From the NCBI RefSeq assembly GCF_002979515.1, contig NZ_PCPA01000025.1, forward strand, positions 1 to 47,667: a stretch of 47,667 bases of DNA, in the 5' to 3' direction. Positions 34,371 to 42,789 of this stretch are shown piece by piece (the first letter of the stretch is position 1; each line of letters opens with the position of its first letter). A program made the translations under genes and the position numbers. Under the pieces are notes generated by a model. The model saw nothing but the letters and a program-made list of their open reading frames with translations, ran no database searches and was not told the DNA's origin. The stretch comes from Microbacterium sp. MYb54. Lineage in GTDB: Bacteria; Actinomycetota; Actinomycetes; Actinomycetales; Microbacteriaceae.

Positions 34371-34775
34371 TCAGAAGAACAGCATCGCCTTGTAAGCGAT
34401 GACGGATGACACCACGCACAAGGCGACGACGAGAGCTGTGCCTGCGAGAGGGATTCTCCAGACCGTGGTGCGCCGACGCAGCGCGATGATCAACACGATG
34501 CTTATGAGTTGGATCAGCGCGGTAGCGATCATGAAACCCTGGAAGTTGAAACCCAGGAGATCCCACTCGCAGTTCGGCGAGCAATGCGGGGTCGAGATAC
34601 CTAGGAAGCCGACCCAGAACACGGCCGCCATCGACGCCAGCAGCTGGAGGCACCAGACGAAGAGGCTGCTCCAGTATTCGGGCGCAGGTTTCGGCCGGAG
34701 CCACATGCCGATGGCGACGGCGATACCGAGCGCGATCGCGGCCGCGAGCCCCGCATATCCGAACAAGACGTTCAT
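34371..34775 (-). CDS. Four-helix membrane protein of unknown function
   Basis: This 134-residue protein has four predicted transmembrane helices (about 4-26, 36-62, 77-98, 106-130). An extracytoplasmic-looking loop, STPHCSPNCEWD, carries two cysteines. An AAGGA ribosome-binding site precedes the ATG. It resembles many short uncharacterised actinobacterial membrane proteins and shows no link to the neighbouring mes operon, which it faces convergently. Confidence 0.65.
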   Translation of the reverse strand: MNVLFGYAGLAAAIALGIAVAIGMWLRPKPAPEYWSSLFVWCLQLLASMAAVFWVGFLGISTPHCSPNCEWDLLGFNFQGFMIATALIQLISIVLIIALRRRTTVWRIPLAGTALVVALCVVSSVIAYKAMLFF

Positions 34776-34938
34776 CTGCGCATCCTTCGGGCTCCACTCA
34801 CATCTCTGCTGTCGTTGTTCACATTATGTATTCCTCCACGCGGCGGTCCCGGTTCCACATTGCCCAAAACTTCGTGGGTCTCATCGTTGCCGCTACGGTG
34901 GAGCCGCCACGCCCCACCACATCAGGAGACCGCATCAC

Positions 34939-35556
34939 ATGGTGAAGCTCATGAACGCCGACCAGCTCGTCAAGATCGCCGCCGGCGCCGGAATCTTCCT
35001 CCACGAGGCGACCCCGGAGACGGAGAACCTCTACGTCTATGCCACGGATGACAGCCAAGCTCACACCGTCTACGTCGGCAAGAGCGCGTCGCGCGCTCGC
35101 AGCACCGGCGAGGTGAATGTGGAGGGTCAGGACTACAAGGACCGGATTGGTGTCGGCTTCTCCGCCCTCATCAAGGAGAACAACGCCACACGTCGCTCGT
35201 TCCGCTACGACCCGACCTCGTTCGACCCGGCGCTGCTCCTCCGGCACATCGAAGAGCACGAGTGGGGTGGTCCTGCAATCGAAGCCCTGCGGGAGCGACT
35301 CGACGCGCACCTCGTGGCTGCGCCGACGATCTCGGTCGAGGACGTCGAAAAGGTCCTCGTGCGCATCCATGTCAACACAGGCCGCCTGATCGGGAACTCG
35401 CAGTTCGCATCGCAGTGGGAGGCGACCGTCAACGGCGCCCCCAACGTCATCGCGGTGCTCGCCGCCGACATCGCTCGACAGAACGGCACGTTGCCGAAGG
35501 ACACCGACGTGGACGCTGTCCCGACTGTCGAACGCCCCCGCGACGAAGCCGAGTGA
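34939..35556 (+). CDS. Hypothetical protein with a possible GIY-YIG-like N-terminal domain
   Basis: This 205-residue soluble protein has near residues 28-50 the sequence ENLYVYATDD...HTVYVGKSASRARS, which has the spacing and pattern of a divergent GIY-YIG nuclease core (paired tyrosine strands, then Y-V-G-K-S and Arg). It continues with IGVGFSALIKENNATRRSFR and an alpha-helical second half. The catalytic Glu and Tyr positions cannot be confirmed by eye. AGGAG lies 11 nt before the ATG; an in-frame ATG four codons later is an alternative. It may belong to the accessory stretch that begins after tRNA-Ser. Function is unknown. Confidence 0.5.
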   Translation: MVKLMNADQLVKIAAGAGIFLHEATPETENLYVYATDDSQAHTVYVGKSASRARSTGEVNVEGQDYKDRIGVGFSALIKENNATRRSFRYDPTSFDPALLLRHIEEHEWGGPAIEALRERLDAHLVAAPTISVEDVEKVLVRIHVNTGRLIGNSQFASQWEATVNGAPNVIAVLAADIARQNGTLPKDTDVDAVPTVERPRDEAE

Positions 35557-35593
35557 CCCGAGGCGACCCCGTTCGCCCCGTCGGAGAGTCGGC

Positions 35594-35905
35594 TCAGGAG
35601 CGCACGAGGCGCGAGATCGCGTCGGTGGCTTCCTTGATCTTCGCGTCCGCATCGGCACTGCTCATCCGCGCGGCGTCGACGACGCAGTGCTTGAGGTGGT
35701 CGTCGAGGAGGCCGACGGCCACAGCCTGGAGCGCACTGGTCAACGCGCTGATCTGCGTGAGGATGTCGATGCAGTACTTCTCCTCGTCGACCATCTTCGT
35801 GATCCCACGCGCCTGACCTTCGATGCGGCGCATCCGATTCAGGTACTTGCTCTTGTCGGTGATGTAGCCGTGCGTGTGCTCTTCGGTCGTCGCCTCGGGG
35901 GTCAT
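35594..35905 (-). CDS. csoR: CsoR-family copper-sensing repressor
   Basis: This 103-residue all-helical repressor has the copper ligand triad Cys45, His70 and Cys74, with exactly the C-x24-H-x3-C spacing of Mycobacterium tuberculosis CsoR. Other family marks are YLNRMRRIEGQARGITKMVD and ISALTSALQAVAVGLLDDHL. Cu(I) binding releases DNA. The start is set by AAGGACC 7 nt upstream; an ATG five codons earlier is possible. It is the last gene after copB, 31 nt away, so it is probably autoregulated through the copB promoter, which carries the ATACCC-N5-GGGTAT box. Confidence 0.93.
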   Translation of the reverse strand: MTPEATTEEHTHGYITDKSKYLNRMRRIEGQARGITKMVDEEKYCIDILTQISALTSALQAVAVGLLDDHLKHCVVDAARMSSADADAKIKEATDAISRLVRS

Positions 35906-35936
35906 GTCCAGGTCCTTCATCTCGTGGTCGGCCCTC

Positions 35937-38096
35937 TCAGCGGCCGAGGACGGCGCGCGTGCTCGCGTCTGGTGTGAGGTCGATGCGGCGCAGCAGCTGT
36001 GCGTTCAGTGCGACGACGATGGTCGACAGCGACATCAGGATAGCGCCGACCGACATCGGCAGGATGAATCCGATCGGGGCCAGGACGCCGGCGGCGAGCG
36101 GGACCGAGATCAGGTTGTAGCCGGCCGCCCACCACAGGTTCTGCTTCATCTTGCGGTAGGCGGCGCGGGACAGCTCGATCACGGAGATCACCGAACGCGG
36201 GTCGGAGCTCGCGAGGATCACGCCGGCCGAGGCGATGGCGACATCGGTTCCGGCACCGATGGCGATTCCCACGTCGGCCTGTGCGAGGGCGGGCGCGTCG
36301 TTCACGCCGTCGCCGACCATCGCCACCTTCTTGCCTTCGGCCTGCAGCTCGGCGACCTTCGCGGACTTGTCCTCGGGGCGCACGCCGGCGAAGACCCGGT
36401 CGATGCCGAGTTCGGCAGCCACCGACTCGGCGACGGCTTGAGCATCGCCCGTGATCATGACGACCTCGACGCCCAGACGGTGGAGGGCGTCGACGGCCTG
36501 CCGGGACTCGGGACGCACCTCGTCGGCGAGTCGGAGCCCGCCGGCCACCTCGCCGTCGAGGACGACGTGGAGGATGATGGCGCCTTCTTCGCGCCACTCC
36601 TCAGCGGCAGCGATCTCGCGCCCGCCGATCTCGTCGAGGAGCTTCGGACCGCCGACGCGGACCTCTCTGCCGTCGACGGTCGCCGTGACGCCCACTGCCG
36701 GAGACGAGGTGAATCCAGAGGCCTTCGCGAGCGTGAGGCCTCGTTCCTGTGCCGCGCGCACGATGGCACGAGCCAGTGGGTGCTCGCTGTCCGCCTCCGC
36801 GGAGGCGGCGAGGACGAGCAGGCGCTCGGCATCCACGTCGCCGGTCGGCTCGATCGCCGTGATCGTCGGGGCGCCCTTCGTCAGCGTGCCGGTCTTGTCG
36901 AACAGGACCGCGTCGACCGTGCGCATGCTCTCCAATGCGAGTCGGTCCTTGATCAGCACGCCACCGCGCGCTGCCCGCTCCGTGGCGATCGACACCACCA
37001 GCGGGATCGCGAGACCGAGTGCATGGGGGCAGGCGATGACCAGCACGGTGATGCTGCGCACGACGGCGGCATCCGGATTCCCCACCAGCGTCCACACCAC
37101 AGCGGTGAGCGCGGCGGAGAGCAGCGCGAACCAGAAGAGGAGTGCGGCGGCGCGGTCGGCGATCCGCTGCGCACGGGACGAGGAGTTCTGCGCTTCGGTC
37201 ACGAGGCGCTGGATGCCGGCGAGGGCGGTGTCGTCGCCGGTCGCGGTGATCTCGACCCGGAGTCCGGAGTCGGTGGCGACCGTGCCCGCGGTGACGGTGT
37301 CGCCCGTGGCTCGCGTGACCGGACGCGATTCGCCGGTCACCATCGACTCGTCCATCGCGGCGGTGCCGTCGATGATGCGGCCGTCGGCGGGGACGCTCCC
37401 GCCCGGGCGCACCACGACGACATCGCCGACGACCAGATCGGCGGGGGAGACCTTGACGATCTGGTCGCCCTCGACCCGCTCGGCTTCATCGGGCAACAGG
37501 GCGGCGAGCGAGTCGAGCGCCGAGGTCGTCTGTGCGAGCGAACGCATCTCGATCCAGTGGCCGAGCAGCATGATGACGATGAGGAGCGCGAGCTCCCACC
37601 AGAACTCGAGCTCGTGGTGGAGCAGCCCGAGTGTCGCGCCCCACGACGCGAAGAAGGCCACGGTGATCGCGAGACCGATGAGGAGCATCATCCCCGGTCT
37701 GCGCGTCTTGAGCTCACTGACGGCACCGGTGAGGAACGGCCATCCGCCCCAGACATACATGACGGTGCCCAACACCGGCGCGATGAACGTCGCCCAGGCA
37801 GGCACCTCGTACCCGAGGATCATCGCGAACATCGGCGAGAACGCGACCACCGGCACGGCGATGACGAGGTTGATCCAGAACAGGCGCCGGAACTGTCCGA
37901 CGTGATCGCCGTGGCCCTCATGACCCCCGTGCCCGGAGTGGTCCTCGTGACCGGAGCGATCCTCGTGATCCTCGTGCCCGGAGTGACCCTCGTGCCCGGA
38001 GTGGTGCTCGTGACCGCCGTGGGCATCCTGGTCGTGGTGGCTGTCGGCGCCGGCGGGGTGTGCCGGCGCGTCGTGGTGCGCGTGCGGATCGGTCAT
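35937..38096 (-). CDS. copB: CPH-type copper P1B-ATPase with His-rich N-terminus (CopB-like)
   Basis: This 719-residue heavy-metal-translocating ATPase has an N-terminal tail of about 66 residues containing about twenty histidines in GHEDH/GHEGH-type repeats in place of HMA domains. The core has eight predicted helices, the membrane motif CPHALGL, the TGE-containing MVTGESRPV, the phosphorylation site DKTGTLTKG, an SEHPLA motif and MVGDGVNDAPALAQADVGIA. CPH with a His-rich tail is the CopB group, exporting Cu(II)/Cu(I) or Ag. The start follows AAGGA 6 nt upstream. It is transcribed with csoR. Confidence 0.93.
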   Translation of the reverse strand: MTDPHAHHDAPAHPAGADSHHDQDAHGGHEHHSGHEGHSGHEDHEDRSGHEDHSGHGGHEGHGDHVGQFRRLFWINLVIAVPVVAFSPMFAMILGYEVPAWATFIAPVLGTVMYVWGGWPFLTGAVSELKTRRPGMMLLIGLAITVAFFASWGATLGLLHHELEFWWELALLIVIMLLGHWIEMRSLAQTTSALDSLAALLPDEAERVEGDQIVKVSPADLVVGDVVVVRPGGSVPADGRIIDGTAAMDESMVTGESRPVTRATGDTVTAGTVATDSGLRVEITATGDDTALAGIQRLVTEAQNSSSRAQRIADRAAALLFWFALLSAALTAVVWTLVGNPDAAVVRSITVLVIACPHALGLAIPLVVSIATERAARGGVLIKDRLALESMRTVDAVLFDKTGTLTKGAPTITAIEPTGDVDAERLLVLAASAEADSEHPLARAIVRAAQERGLTLAKASGFTSSPAVGVTATVDGREVRVGGPKLLDEIGGREIAAAEEWREEGAIILHVVLDGEVAGGLRLADEVRPESRQAVDALHRLGVEVVMITGDAQAVAESVAAELGIDRVFAGVRPEDKSAKVAELQAEGKKVAMVGDGVNDAPALAQADVGIAIGAGTDVAIASAGVILASSDPRSVISVIELSRAAYRKMKQNLWWAAGYNLISVPLAAGVLAPIGFILPMSVGAILMSLSTIVVALNAQLLRRIDLTPDASTRAVLGR

Positions 38097-38139
38097 GAGT
38101 GTTCCTTCCACGGGCTGTCTGCGAGCTCACCCCTACCCT

Positions 38140-38156
38140 ATACCCCAATAGGGTAT
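38140..38156. promoter_or_regulatory. CsoR box upstream of copB-csoR
   Basis: ATACCC-CAATA-GGGTAT is a perfect 6-bp inverted repeat with a 5-nt centre, 44 nt before the copB start and overlapping a likely -10 region. Confidence 0.7.
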
Positions 38157-38173
38157 GCAAGTCAGGGGTGGAC

Positions 38174-38214
38174 GGTGGGGTTCGCAGCGGGAGTCGAGCG
38201 CCGCGAACCCCACC
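38174..38214 (-). terminator. Terminator of the copZ-copA-YHS operon
   Basis: GGTGGGGTTCGC and GCGAACCCCACC form a perfect 12-bp stem with a 17-nt loop, just downstream of the YHS gene on the minus strand. Confidence 0.82.
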
Positions 38215-38220
38215 TCGGTG

Positions 38221-38496
38221 TCACGCCATGTTGGCGGCGTACTTGGCGGGATCGGAGTCGAAGGCGGGCCCGCATCCGGCGCAGCAGAAGTAGTAGCGCT
38301 CGCCCTCGTGGTCCCGGAAGAGTCCCGCAGCCTCCGAGGCCTTCTTGCTCACGGGGCTGCCGACCATCACCGGGCAGGTGGTGAGGTCATCCCCGGCGCT
38401 GCCGGCGAGCAGATTCGCGCGCCCGTTTCCTGCCGCAGCAGGGTTCACTGCGCTGGTGCTGCAACAGCTGGCGGTCACCTCGGTGTCGTTCGTCAT
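38221..38496 (-). CDS. YHS domain protein (copper-cluster)
   Basis: This 91-residue protein has a low-complexity N-terminus with CCS, then a YHS domain: TTCPVMVGSPVSKKASEAAG and RYYFCCAGCGPAFDSDPAKY. YHS domains carry metal-binding cysteines and often accompany heavy-metal P-type ATPases. The FCCAGC segment has three cysteines suited to soft metals. GAAAGGA precedes the ATG. It is the last gene of the copZ-copA operon, 55 nt after copA. It probably buffers or hands over copper in the cytoplasm; the role is inferred from context. Confidence 0.8.
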   Translation of the reverse strand: MTNDTEVTASCCSTSAVNPAAAGNGRANLLAGSAGDDLTTCPVMVGSPVSKKASEAAGLFRDHEGERYYFCCAGCGPAFDSDPAKYAANMA

Positions 38497-38551
38497 GCGG
38501 GATGATTCCTTTCTCGTTCTCTCCTGGTGGTGGGAGATGGTGCGTGCGTCG

Positions 38552-40819
38552 TCACTTGGCGACGCTCTTGAACCCGCGCAGGCGCAGGCTGTTGCCGACG
38601 ACGAAGACGCTGGACAGCGCCATCGCCGCGCCGGCGAGCATGGGGTTGAGCATGCCGAGCGCTGCGACGGGGATCGCTGCGACGTTGTAGGCGAAGGCCC
38701 AGAACAGGTTGGTCTTGATGGTTCCGAGCGTCTTGCGCGAGAGTCGGATCGCATCGACGGCGCTGCGCAGGTCGCCCCGCACGAGCGTGATGTCGGATGC
38801 CTCGATCGCGACGTCCGCGCCCGTTCCCATCGCGAGCCCGAGGTCGGCCTGGGCGAGGGCGGGGGCGTCGTTGACGCCGTCGCCGATCATCGCCACGATC
38901 TTCCCCTCGCGCTGCAGCCGGGTGACCACATCGACCTTGTCCTTCGGGAGGACTTCGGCGATGACCTCTTCGATGCCCACCTCTGCGGCGATCTGCCGTG
39001 CCACGGCCTCGTTGTCACCGGTGAGCAGGATGGGGGTCAACCCGATCGCCTTGAACTGCGCGATCGCTTCGGCGCTGCTCGGCTTGACGGTATCCGCGAC
39101 CACCAGGATGCCTCGTGCGCGTCCGTCCCAGCCCACCGCGACGACGGTCTTGCCCTCGCCCTCGGCGCGGGCCTTCGTCGACGCGAGTTCCCGGCTCAGC
39201 TTCTGCGACCACTCGGCGAGGAGCGATTCGCGGCCGACGAGAACGGCATGGCCCTCGACGACGCCCTGCACACCCTTGCCTTCGATGTTCGCGAAGTCCT
39301 CCGGCGTCGGCAGTGCTCCGATCTCCTGGGTCGCGCCCTTGGCGATCGCCTGTGCGATCGGGTGCTCCGAGGCATCCTCCAACGCCCCGGCCAGTCGCAG
39401 CAGTGTCGCGCGGTCGGTGTCGGCCTCCACGACGACGTCGACGAGGGTCATCTTGCCGCTGGTGACCGTGCCGGTCTTGTCCAGCACGACGGTGTCGACC
39501 TTGCGGGTGGATTCCAGAACTTCCGGGCCCTTGATGAGCACGCCCATCTGCGCTCCGCGCCCGGTGCCGACCAGCAGTGCCGTCGGTGTGGCCAGCCCCA
39601 GCGCGCACGGGCAGGCGATCACGAGCACCGCCACCGCCGCCGTGAAGGCCGCGGTCACCGGGAATCCTGCGCCCAGCCAGCCGCCGAGGGCGACGAATGC
39701 GATCACGATCACGATCGGCACGAACACCCCGGAGATCCTGTCGGCGAGGCGCTGGACCTCGGCCTTCCCGGTCTGCGCGTCCTCGACGAGCTGCGCCATC
39801 TGCGCCAGCTGCGTGTCAGCGCCGATCCGGGTCGCGCGGACCACGAGTCGACCGCCGACGTTCGTCGTGGCGCCGGTGACGGTGTCGCCCTCGGCGACCT
39901 CGACCGGTACGGCTTCGCCGGTGAGCATGGAGGCGTCCACGGCCGACGTCCCGGAGACGACGACACCGTCGGTCGCGATCTTCTCCCCTGGCCGCACGAT
40001 GAACTCGTCGCCCACCCGGAGGTCTTCGACCGGGATCTTCGTCTCCACGCCACCGCGCAGCACGGCGACCTCTTTCGCGCCGAGTTCGAGGAGCGCGCGC
40101 AGGGCCGCGCCTGCCTGCTTCTTCGACCGCTTCTCGAAGTAGCGTCCGGCCAGGATGAACATCGTCACACCGGCGCCCACCTCGAGGTAGATGTTCGCCG
40201 CTCCATCGGAGGGAGCCAGCGCGAACTCGAAGGGATGCGTCATGCCCGGTGTGCCCGCCGTGCCGAAGAACAGCGCGTACAGCGACCACAGGAACGCGGC
40301 CGAGGTGCCCATCGAGATGAGCGTGTCCATCGTGGCGGTTCCGTGCTTGAGGTTCGTCCACGCGGCCTTGTGGAACGGCCAGGCGGCCCAGATGATCACG
40401 GGGGCGGCCAGGGCGAGCGAGGCCCACTGCCAGTAGGTGAACTGCAGCGCGGGGATCATCGCCATGGCGATCACGGGCACCGTCAGCACGATCGCGCCGA
40501 TCAGCCGGTTGCGCAGGGAGAGCAGCTCGGGGTCGGCGTCGCCGACGTCTCCGTCCGCCCCTGCATCCTTCTTCTTCCCCTTCGGCGCTGGCAGGGCCGC
40601 GGAGTATCCGGTCTTCTCCACCTCGGCGATCAGCACCGCCGTGTCGTAACCGTCCGGGACCGTGACCTTCGCCTTCTCGGTCGCGTAGTTGACGGTCGCC
40701 ACGACGCCCTCGAGCTTGTTCAGCTTCTTCTCGATGCGCATCGCGCAGGAAGCGCAGGTCATTCCGCCGATCTCCAGCTCGACGCCTGACCCCGCGCTCG
40801 GAGGTGCTGATGTACTCAT
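38552..40819 (-). CDS. copA: Cu+-exporting P1B-ATPase CopA (CPC type)
   Basis: This 755-residue copper ATPase has one N-terminal HMA domain (Cys22 and Cys25 in GGMTCASC), a charged linker (APKGKKKDAGADGD), eight predicted transmembrane helices, the Cu(I) motif CPCALGL, the actuator MLTGEAVPV, phosphorylation site DKTGTVTSG, the SEHPIAQAI nucleotide-binding motif and MIGDGVNDAPALAQADLGLA. It exports Cu(I) from the cytoplasm. A GAAGG ribosome-binding region fixes the ATG. It lies in an operon with copZ and a secreted metal-binding protein. The window thus holds both CPC and CPH ATPases. Confidence 0.96.
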   Translation of the reverse strand: MSTSAPPSAGSGVELEIGGMTCASCAMRIEKKLNKLEGVVATVNYATEKAKVTVPDGYDTAVLIAEVEKTGYSAALPAPKGKKKDAGADGDVGDADPELLSLRNRLIGAIVLTVPVIAMAMIPALQFTYWQWASLALAAPVIIWAAWPFHKAAWTNLKHGTATMDTLISMGTSAAFLWSLYALFFGTAGTPGMTHPFEFALAPSDGAANIYLEVGAGVTMFILAGRYFEKRSKKQAGAALRALLELGAKEVAVLRGGVETKIPVEDLRVGDEFIVRPGEKIATDGVVVSGTSAVDASMLTGEAVPVEVAEGDTVTGATTNVGGRLVVRATRIGADTQLAQMAQLVEDAQTGKAEVQRLADRISGVFVPIVIVIAFVALGGWLGAGFPVTAAFTAAVAVLVIACPCALGLATPTALLVGTGRGAQMGVLIKGPEVLESTRKVDTVVLDKTGTVTSGKMTLVDVVVEADTDRATLLRLAGALEDASEHPIAQAIAKGATQEIGALPTPEDFANIEGKGVQGVVEGHAVLVGRESLLAEWSQKLSRELASTKARAEGEGKTVVAVGWDGRARGILVVADTVKPSSAEAIAQFKAIGLTPILLTGDNEAVARQIAAEVGIEEVIAEVLPKDKVDVVTRLQREGKIVAMIGDGVNDAPALAQADLGLAMGTGADVAIEASDITLVRGDLRSAVDAIRLSRKTLGTIKTNLFWAFAYNVAAIPVAALGMLNPMLAGAAMALSSVFVVGNSLRLRGFKSVAK

Positions 40820-40889
40820 GTGCTTTTCCTTCTCTTGACTGTGGCTGAGGACTGCAGCGAGCGGCCGCAGCGGAGGCGAGGTCCGACGG

Positions 40890-41849
40890 TCAGTGACCGT
40901 CGTCGTGCGCGCCGCCGTCGGCCGCGGCCTGGCCGTGAGCGGCGTCGACCACGAATTCGGCGGTGTGCACCTGGCCGTCCACCTGGAAGTCCAGGTACAG
41001 GAAGTACCGGCCGGCGGTCGGCGCCTCGGCGGCGAACTCGATCTCCGGACCGGAGGTCTCGCCCGCCTCGGGCTCGTCCCCCATGGCATGCACGTGCAGG
41101 TATGCGAGGTCGCCGTCACGCAGGGCGACGAGATGACCGAACGCCCCCAGGTAGGGCTCCAGGGCGGTGACCGGTGTGCCGTCCTTCGTCACGGTGAGCG
41201 TGAGATCCTCCGCCGATCCCGCCGTCAGGTCGCCGTCGAGCGAGACCGTGAAGCCATCGACCTGTGCGATCTGTGTCGGCTCCGGTGTCACCGGGGCGAA
41301 CGCGCCCGCCACCTGGACGGTGCGGGTGAGAGTGAGCGAGGGGGCATCGGCGCCGGCGGGCGTGAAGTCCGCGAAGACGCGATAGGTCCCGGCTTCCGTC
41401 CATTCCCACGGCAGCGACCAGGTGCCCGTGCTCGCATCCAGCGTCGGGTGGACGTGGCGGAACTGGCTCCCGTCCGATCGCACCACGATGAGGTGCAGGT
41501 CTTTGTCGTGCGCGGTCGCATACTCCGTGACCGGGGTGCCCTCGGCGTCCTGGATCCGGAAGGTCAGCTCTCCGGCGATGCCCACTCCTGCGGGCGCCTC
41601 GACCGGCGACAGGACGTAGCCTTCCAGGCCGAGCGCGAGCCCCTTCAGGGTGTCCGCCGCGACGGTCGCGGATTCGTCCGTCGTCGTCGCACCGGTGTCG
41701 TGACCGCCGTTGTGGCTGTCCATTTCCGTGCCTTTCGTCCAGTCGTCGACAATGCTCGTGGGGATGACGGCGCTCGCGAGACCGAAGGCCCCGCCGAACG
41801 CCACCACCAGGCCGAGTCCGTAGAGGGTGAGCCGCGTGCCGGCGTTCAT
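40890..41849 (-). CDS. Membrane-anchored His-rich copper-associated protein with two repeated domains
   Basis: This 319-residue protein has one N-terminal transmembrane helix (about 8-30), a His/Asp-containing linker (MDSHNGGHDTG), then two beta-rich units with matching motifs: DLHLIVVRSDGSQFRHVHP near residue 120 and FGHLVALRDGDLAYLHVHAM near 235. The tail is His-rich (AAHGQAAADGGAHDDGH). H-x-H motifs and the position between copZ and copA suggest extracytoplasmic Cu binding. I do not recognise a named family with certainty. It starts at an ATGA overlapping the copZ stop, indicating tight co-expression. Confidence 0.72.
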   Translation of the reverse strand: MNAGTRLTLYGLGLVVAFGGAFGLASAVIPTSIVDDWTKGTEMDSHNGGHDTGATTTDESATVAADTLKGLALGLEGYVLSPVEAPAGVGIAGELTFRIQDAEGTPVTEYATAHDKDLHLIVVRSDGSQFRHVHPTLDASTGTWSLPWEWTEAGTYRVFADFTPAGADAPSLTLTRTVQVAGAFAPVTPEPTQIAQVDGFTVSLDGDLTAGSAEDLTLTVTKDGTPVTALEPYLGAFGHLVALRDGDLAYLHVHAMGDEPEAGETSGPEIEFAAEAPTAGRYFLYLDFQVDGQVHTAEFVVDAAHGQAAADGGAHDDGH

Positions 41850-42058
41850 ACCGTCCGCACCGCCGAATACCCGGCCTCCGTGACGGCGGCCAGAACCTGT
41901 GCGTCGTCCACGGCGCCGGAGCTCGTGACGACGAGCTTGCCGGTTTGCGCGCTCACCTGGATCTCGCCGACGCCGGGGATCTCGGCGACTTCTTCGCGGA
42001 TCGACATCTCGCAGTGTCCGCACGTCATGCCGGTCACCTGGTACTCGTTCGTGGTCAT
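41846..42058 (-). CDS. copZ: Copper chaperone CopZ (HMA domain)
   Basis: This 70-residue single HMA domain protein has the Cu(I) motif M-T-C13-G-H-C16 in TGMTCGHCEMSI and the usual beta-alpha-beta-beta-alpha-beta pattern ending VTEAGYSAV. It carries Cu(I) to CopA and CsoR. ATG 42058 is preferred because GGAG lies 5 nt upstream; a GTG directly before it is too close. First gene of the copZ - secreted protein - copA - YHS operon, preceded by two CsoR boxes. Confidence 0.93.
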   Translation of the reverse strand: MTTNEYQVTGMTCGHCEMSIREEVAEIPGVGEIQVSAQTGKLVVTSSGAVDDAQVLAAVTEAGYSAVRTV

Positions 42059-42080
42059 CACGTCTCCATCTCGTTAGGGT

Positions 42081-42097
42081 GTACCCGTACTGGGTAT
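42081..42097. promoter_or_regulatory. CsoR box 1 upstream of copZ
   Basis: GTACCC-GTACT-GGGTAT has one mismatch from the ATACCC-N5-GGGTAT pattern and lies 23 nt before the copZ start. Confidence 0.6.
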
Positions 42098-42115
42098 CTC
42101 ATCTTCCTCAACGGT

Positions 42116-42132
42116 ATACCCATAAGGGGTAT
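42116..42132. promoter_or_regulatory. CsoR box 2 upstream of copZ
   Basis: ATACCC-ATAAG-GGGTAT is a perfect repeat of the pattern, centred 35 nt from box 1, so the two sites are on roughly comparable helical faces. Confidence 0.65.
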
Positions 42133-42201
42133 TCCGCGAACCGAATTTCGGCCTGTCTGGCTCGAGTCGAACCGTCGGCGGGCTGAGCCGAGGGCGCCCG
42201 T

Positions 42202-42241
42202 CGTCGGATCCGACGCACATCTCTGCGCGACGGATCCGACG
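42202..42241 (-). terminator. Terminator of the MFS-UspA operon
   Basis: CGTCGGATCCG and CGGATCCGACG form an 11-bp stem with an 18-nt loop, just after the UspA stop on the minus strand. Confidence 0.7.
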
Positions 42242-42260
42242 AGAGCGCCGTGGGTGCTTC

Positions 42261-42758
42261 TTACTCGGAGGGTGTCGCCGTCCGGAGGCTCCGGCGCGCC
42301 CCCGCCACGTCATCCGACGGAATGACGAGGGTCGGGCGCGTGGCGTGATGGAGCACATTCGCCGACGTGCTCCCCAGCAGCGTCGCCTTGAATCCACGCA
42401 GACCCCGGGAGCCGAGGATGATCAGATCGACGTTCAATTCCTCGGCGGCGTCGACGATGGCCTCCGAGGCGGTGGCCATCGTCGACGAGATGAGCGGCTC
42501 GGCCTGCAGTCCCAGATCTCGGGCGAGCTGCGCGCCGTCGGCGGCGATCTTCTCCGACACGTCGAGCGCGGCGGCATCGAGGCCCTGCAGCTTCTCCAGC
42601 GCCGGATGGCCTTGGAGGTGTGCGGCGAAGCCTTCCAGCGGTTGGCGGGCGTAGAACAGCACCGCGGTCGCGCCGGGGAAGAGGCCGGCGACGGTGTGCA
42701 TCGCGCTCTGCGCGTTGGGGGAGCCGTCGTAGGCGATGAGCAGTTTCGGAGAGGGCAT
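42261..42758 (-). CDS. Universal stress protein (UspA family)
   Basis: This 165-residue single Usp domain protein has the N-terminal KLLIAYDGSPNAQSAM and the ATP-binding motif G-x2-G-x9-G-S in LGSRGLRGFKATLLGSTSAN followed by VLHHATRPTLVIP, so nucleotide binding is likely. It follows the MFS gene by 31 nt on the same strand and ends at a strong hairpin, so it is probably co-transcribed from the CsoR-box promoter. Its role in copper stress is inferred from that arrangement. Confidence 0.9.
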   Translation of the reverse strand: MPSPKLLIAYDGSPNAQSAMHTVAGLFPGATAVLFYARQPLEGFAAHLQGHPALEKLQGLDAAALDVSEKIAADGAQLARDLGLQAEPLISSTMATASEAIVDAAEELNVDLIILGSRGLRGFKATLLGSTSANVLHHATRPTLVIPSDDVAGARRSLRTATPSE

Positions 42759-42789
42759 CAGTGGTTCCTTCGTATCGATGGCGTGGTCG

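Noticed and set aside
35874..40789. Long plus-strand open frames opposite the two copper ATPase genes
   Set aside because: They mirror the coding strand's third-position GC bias and encode Arg/His/Asp-rich low-complexity sequence without family motifs.
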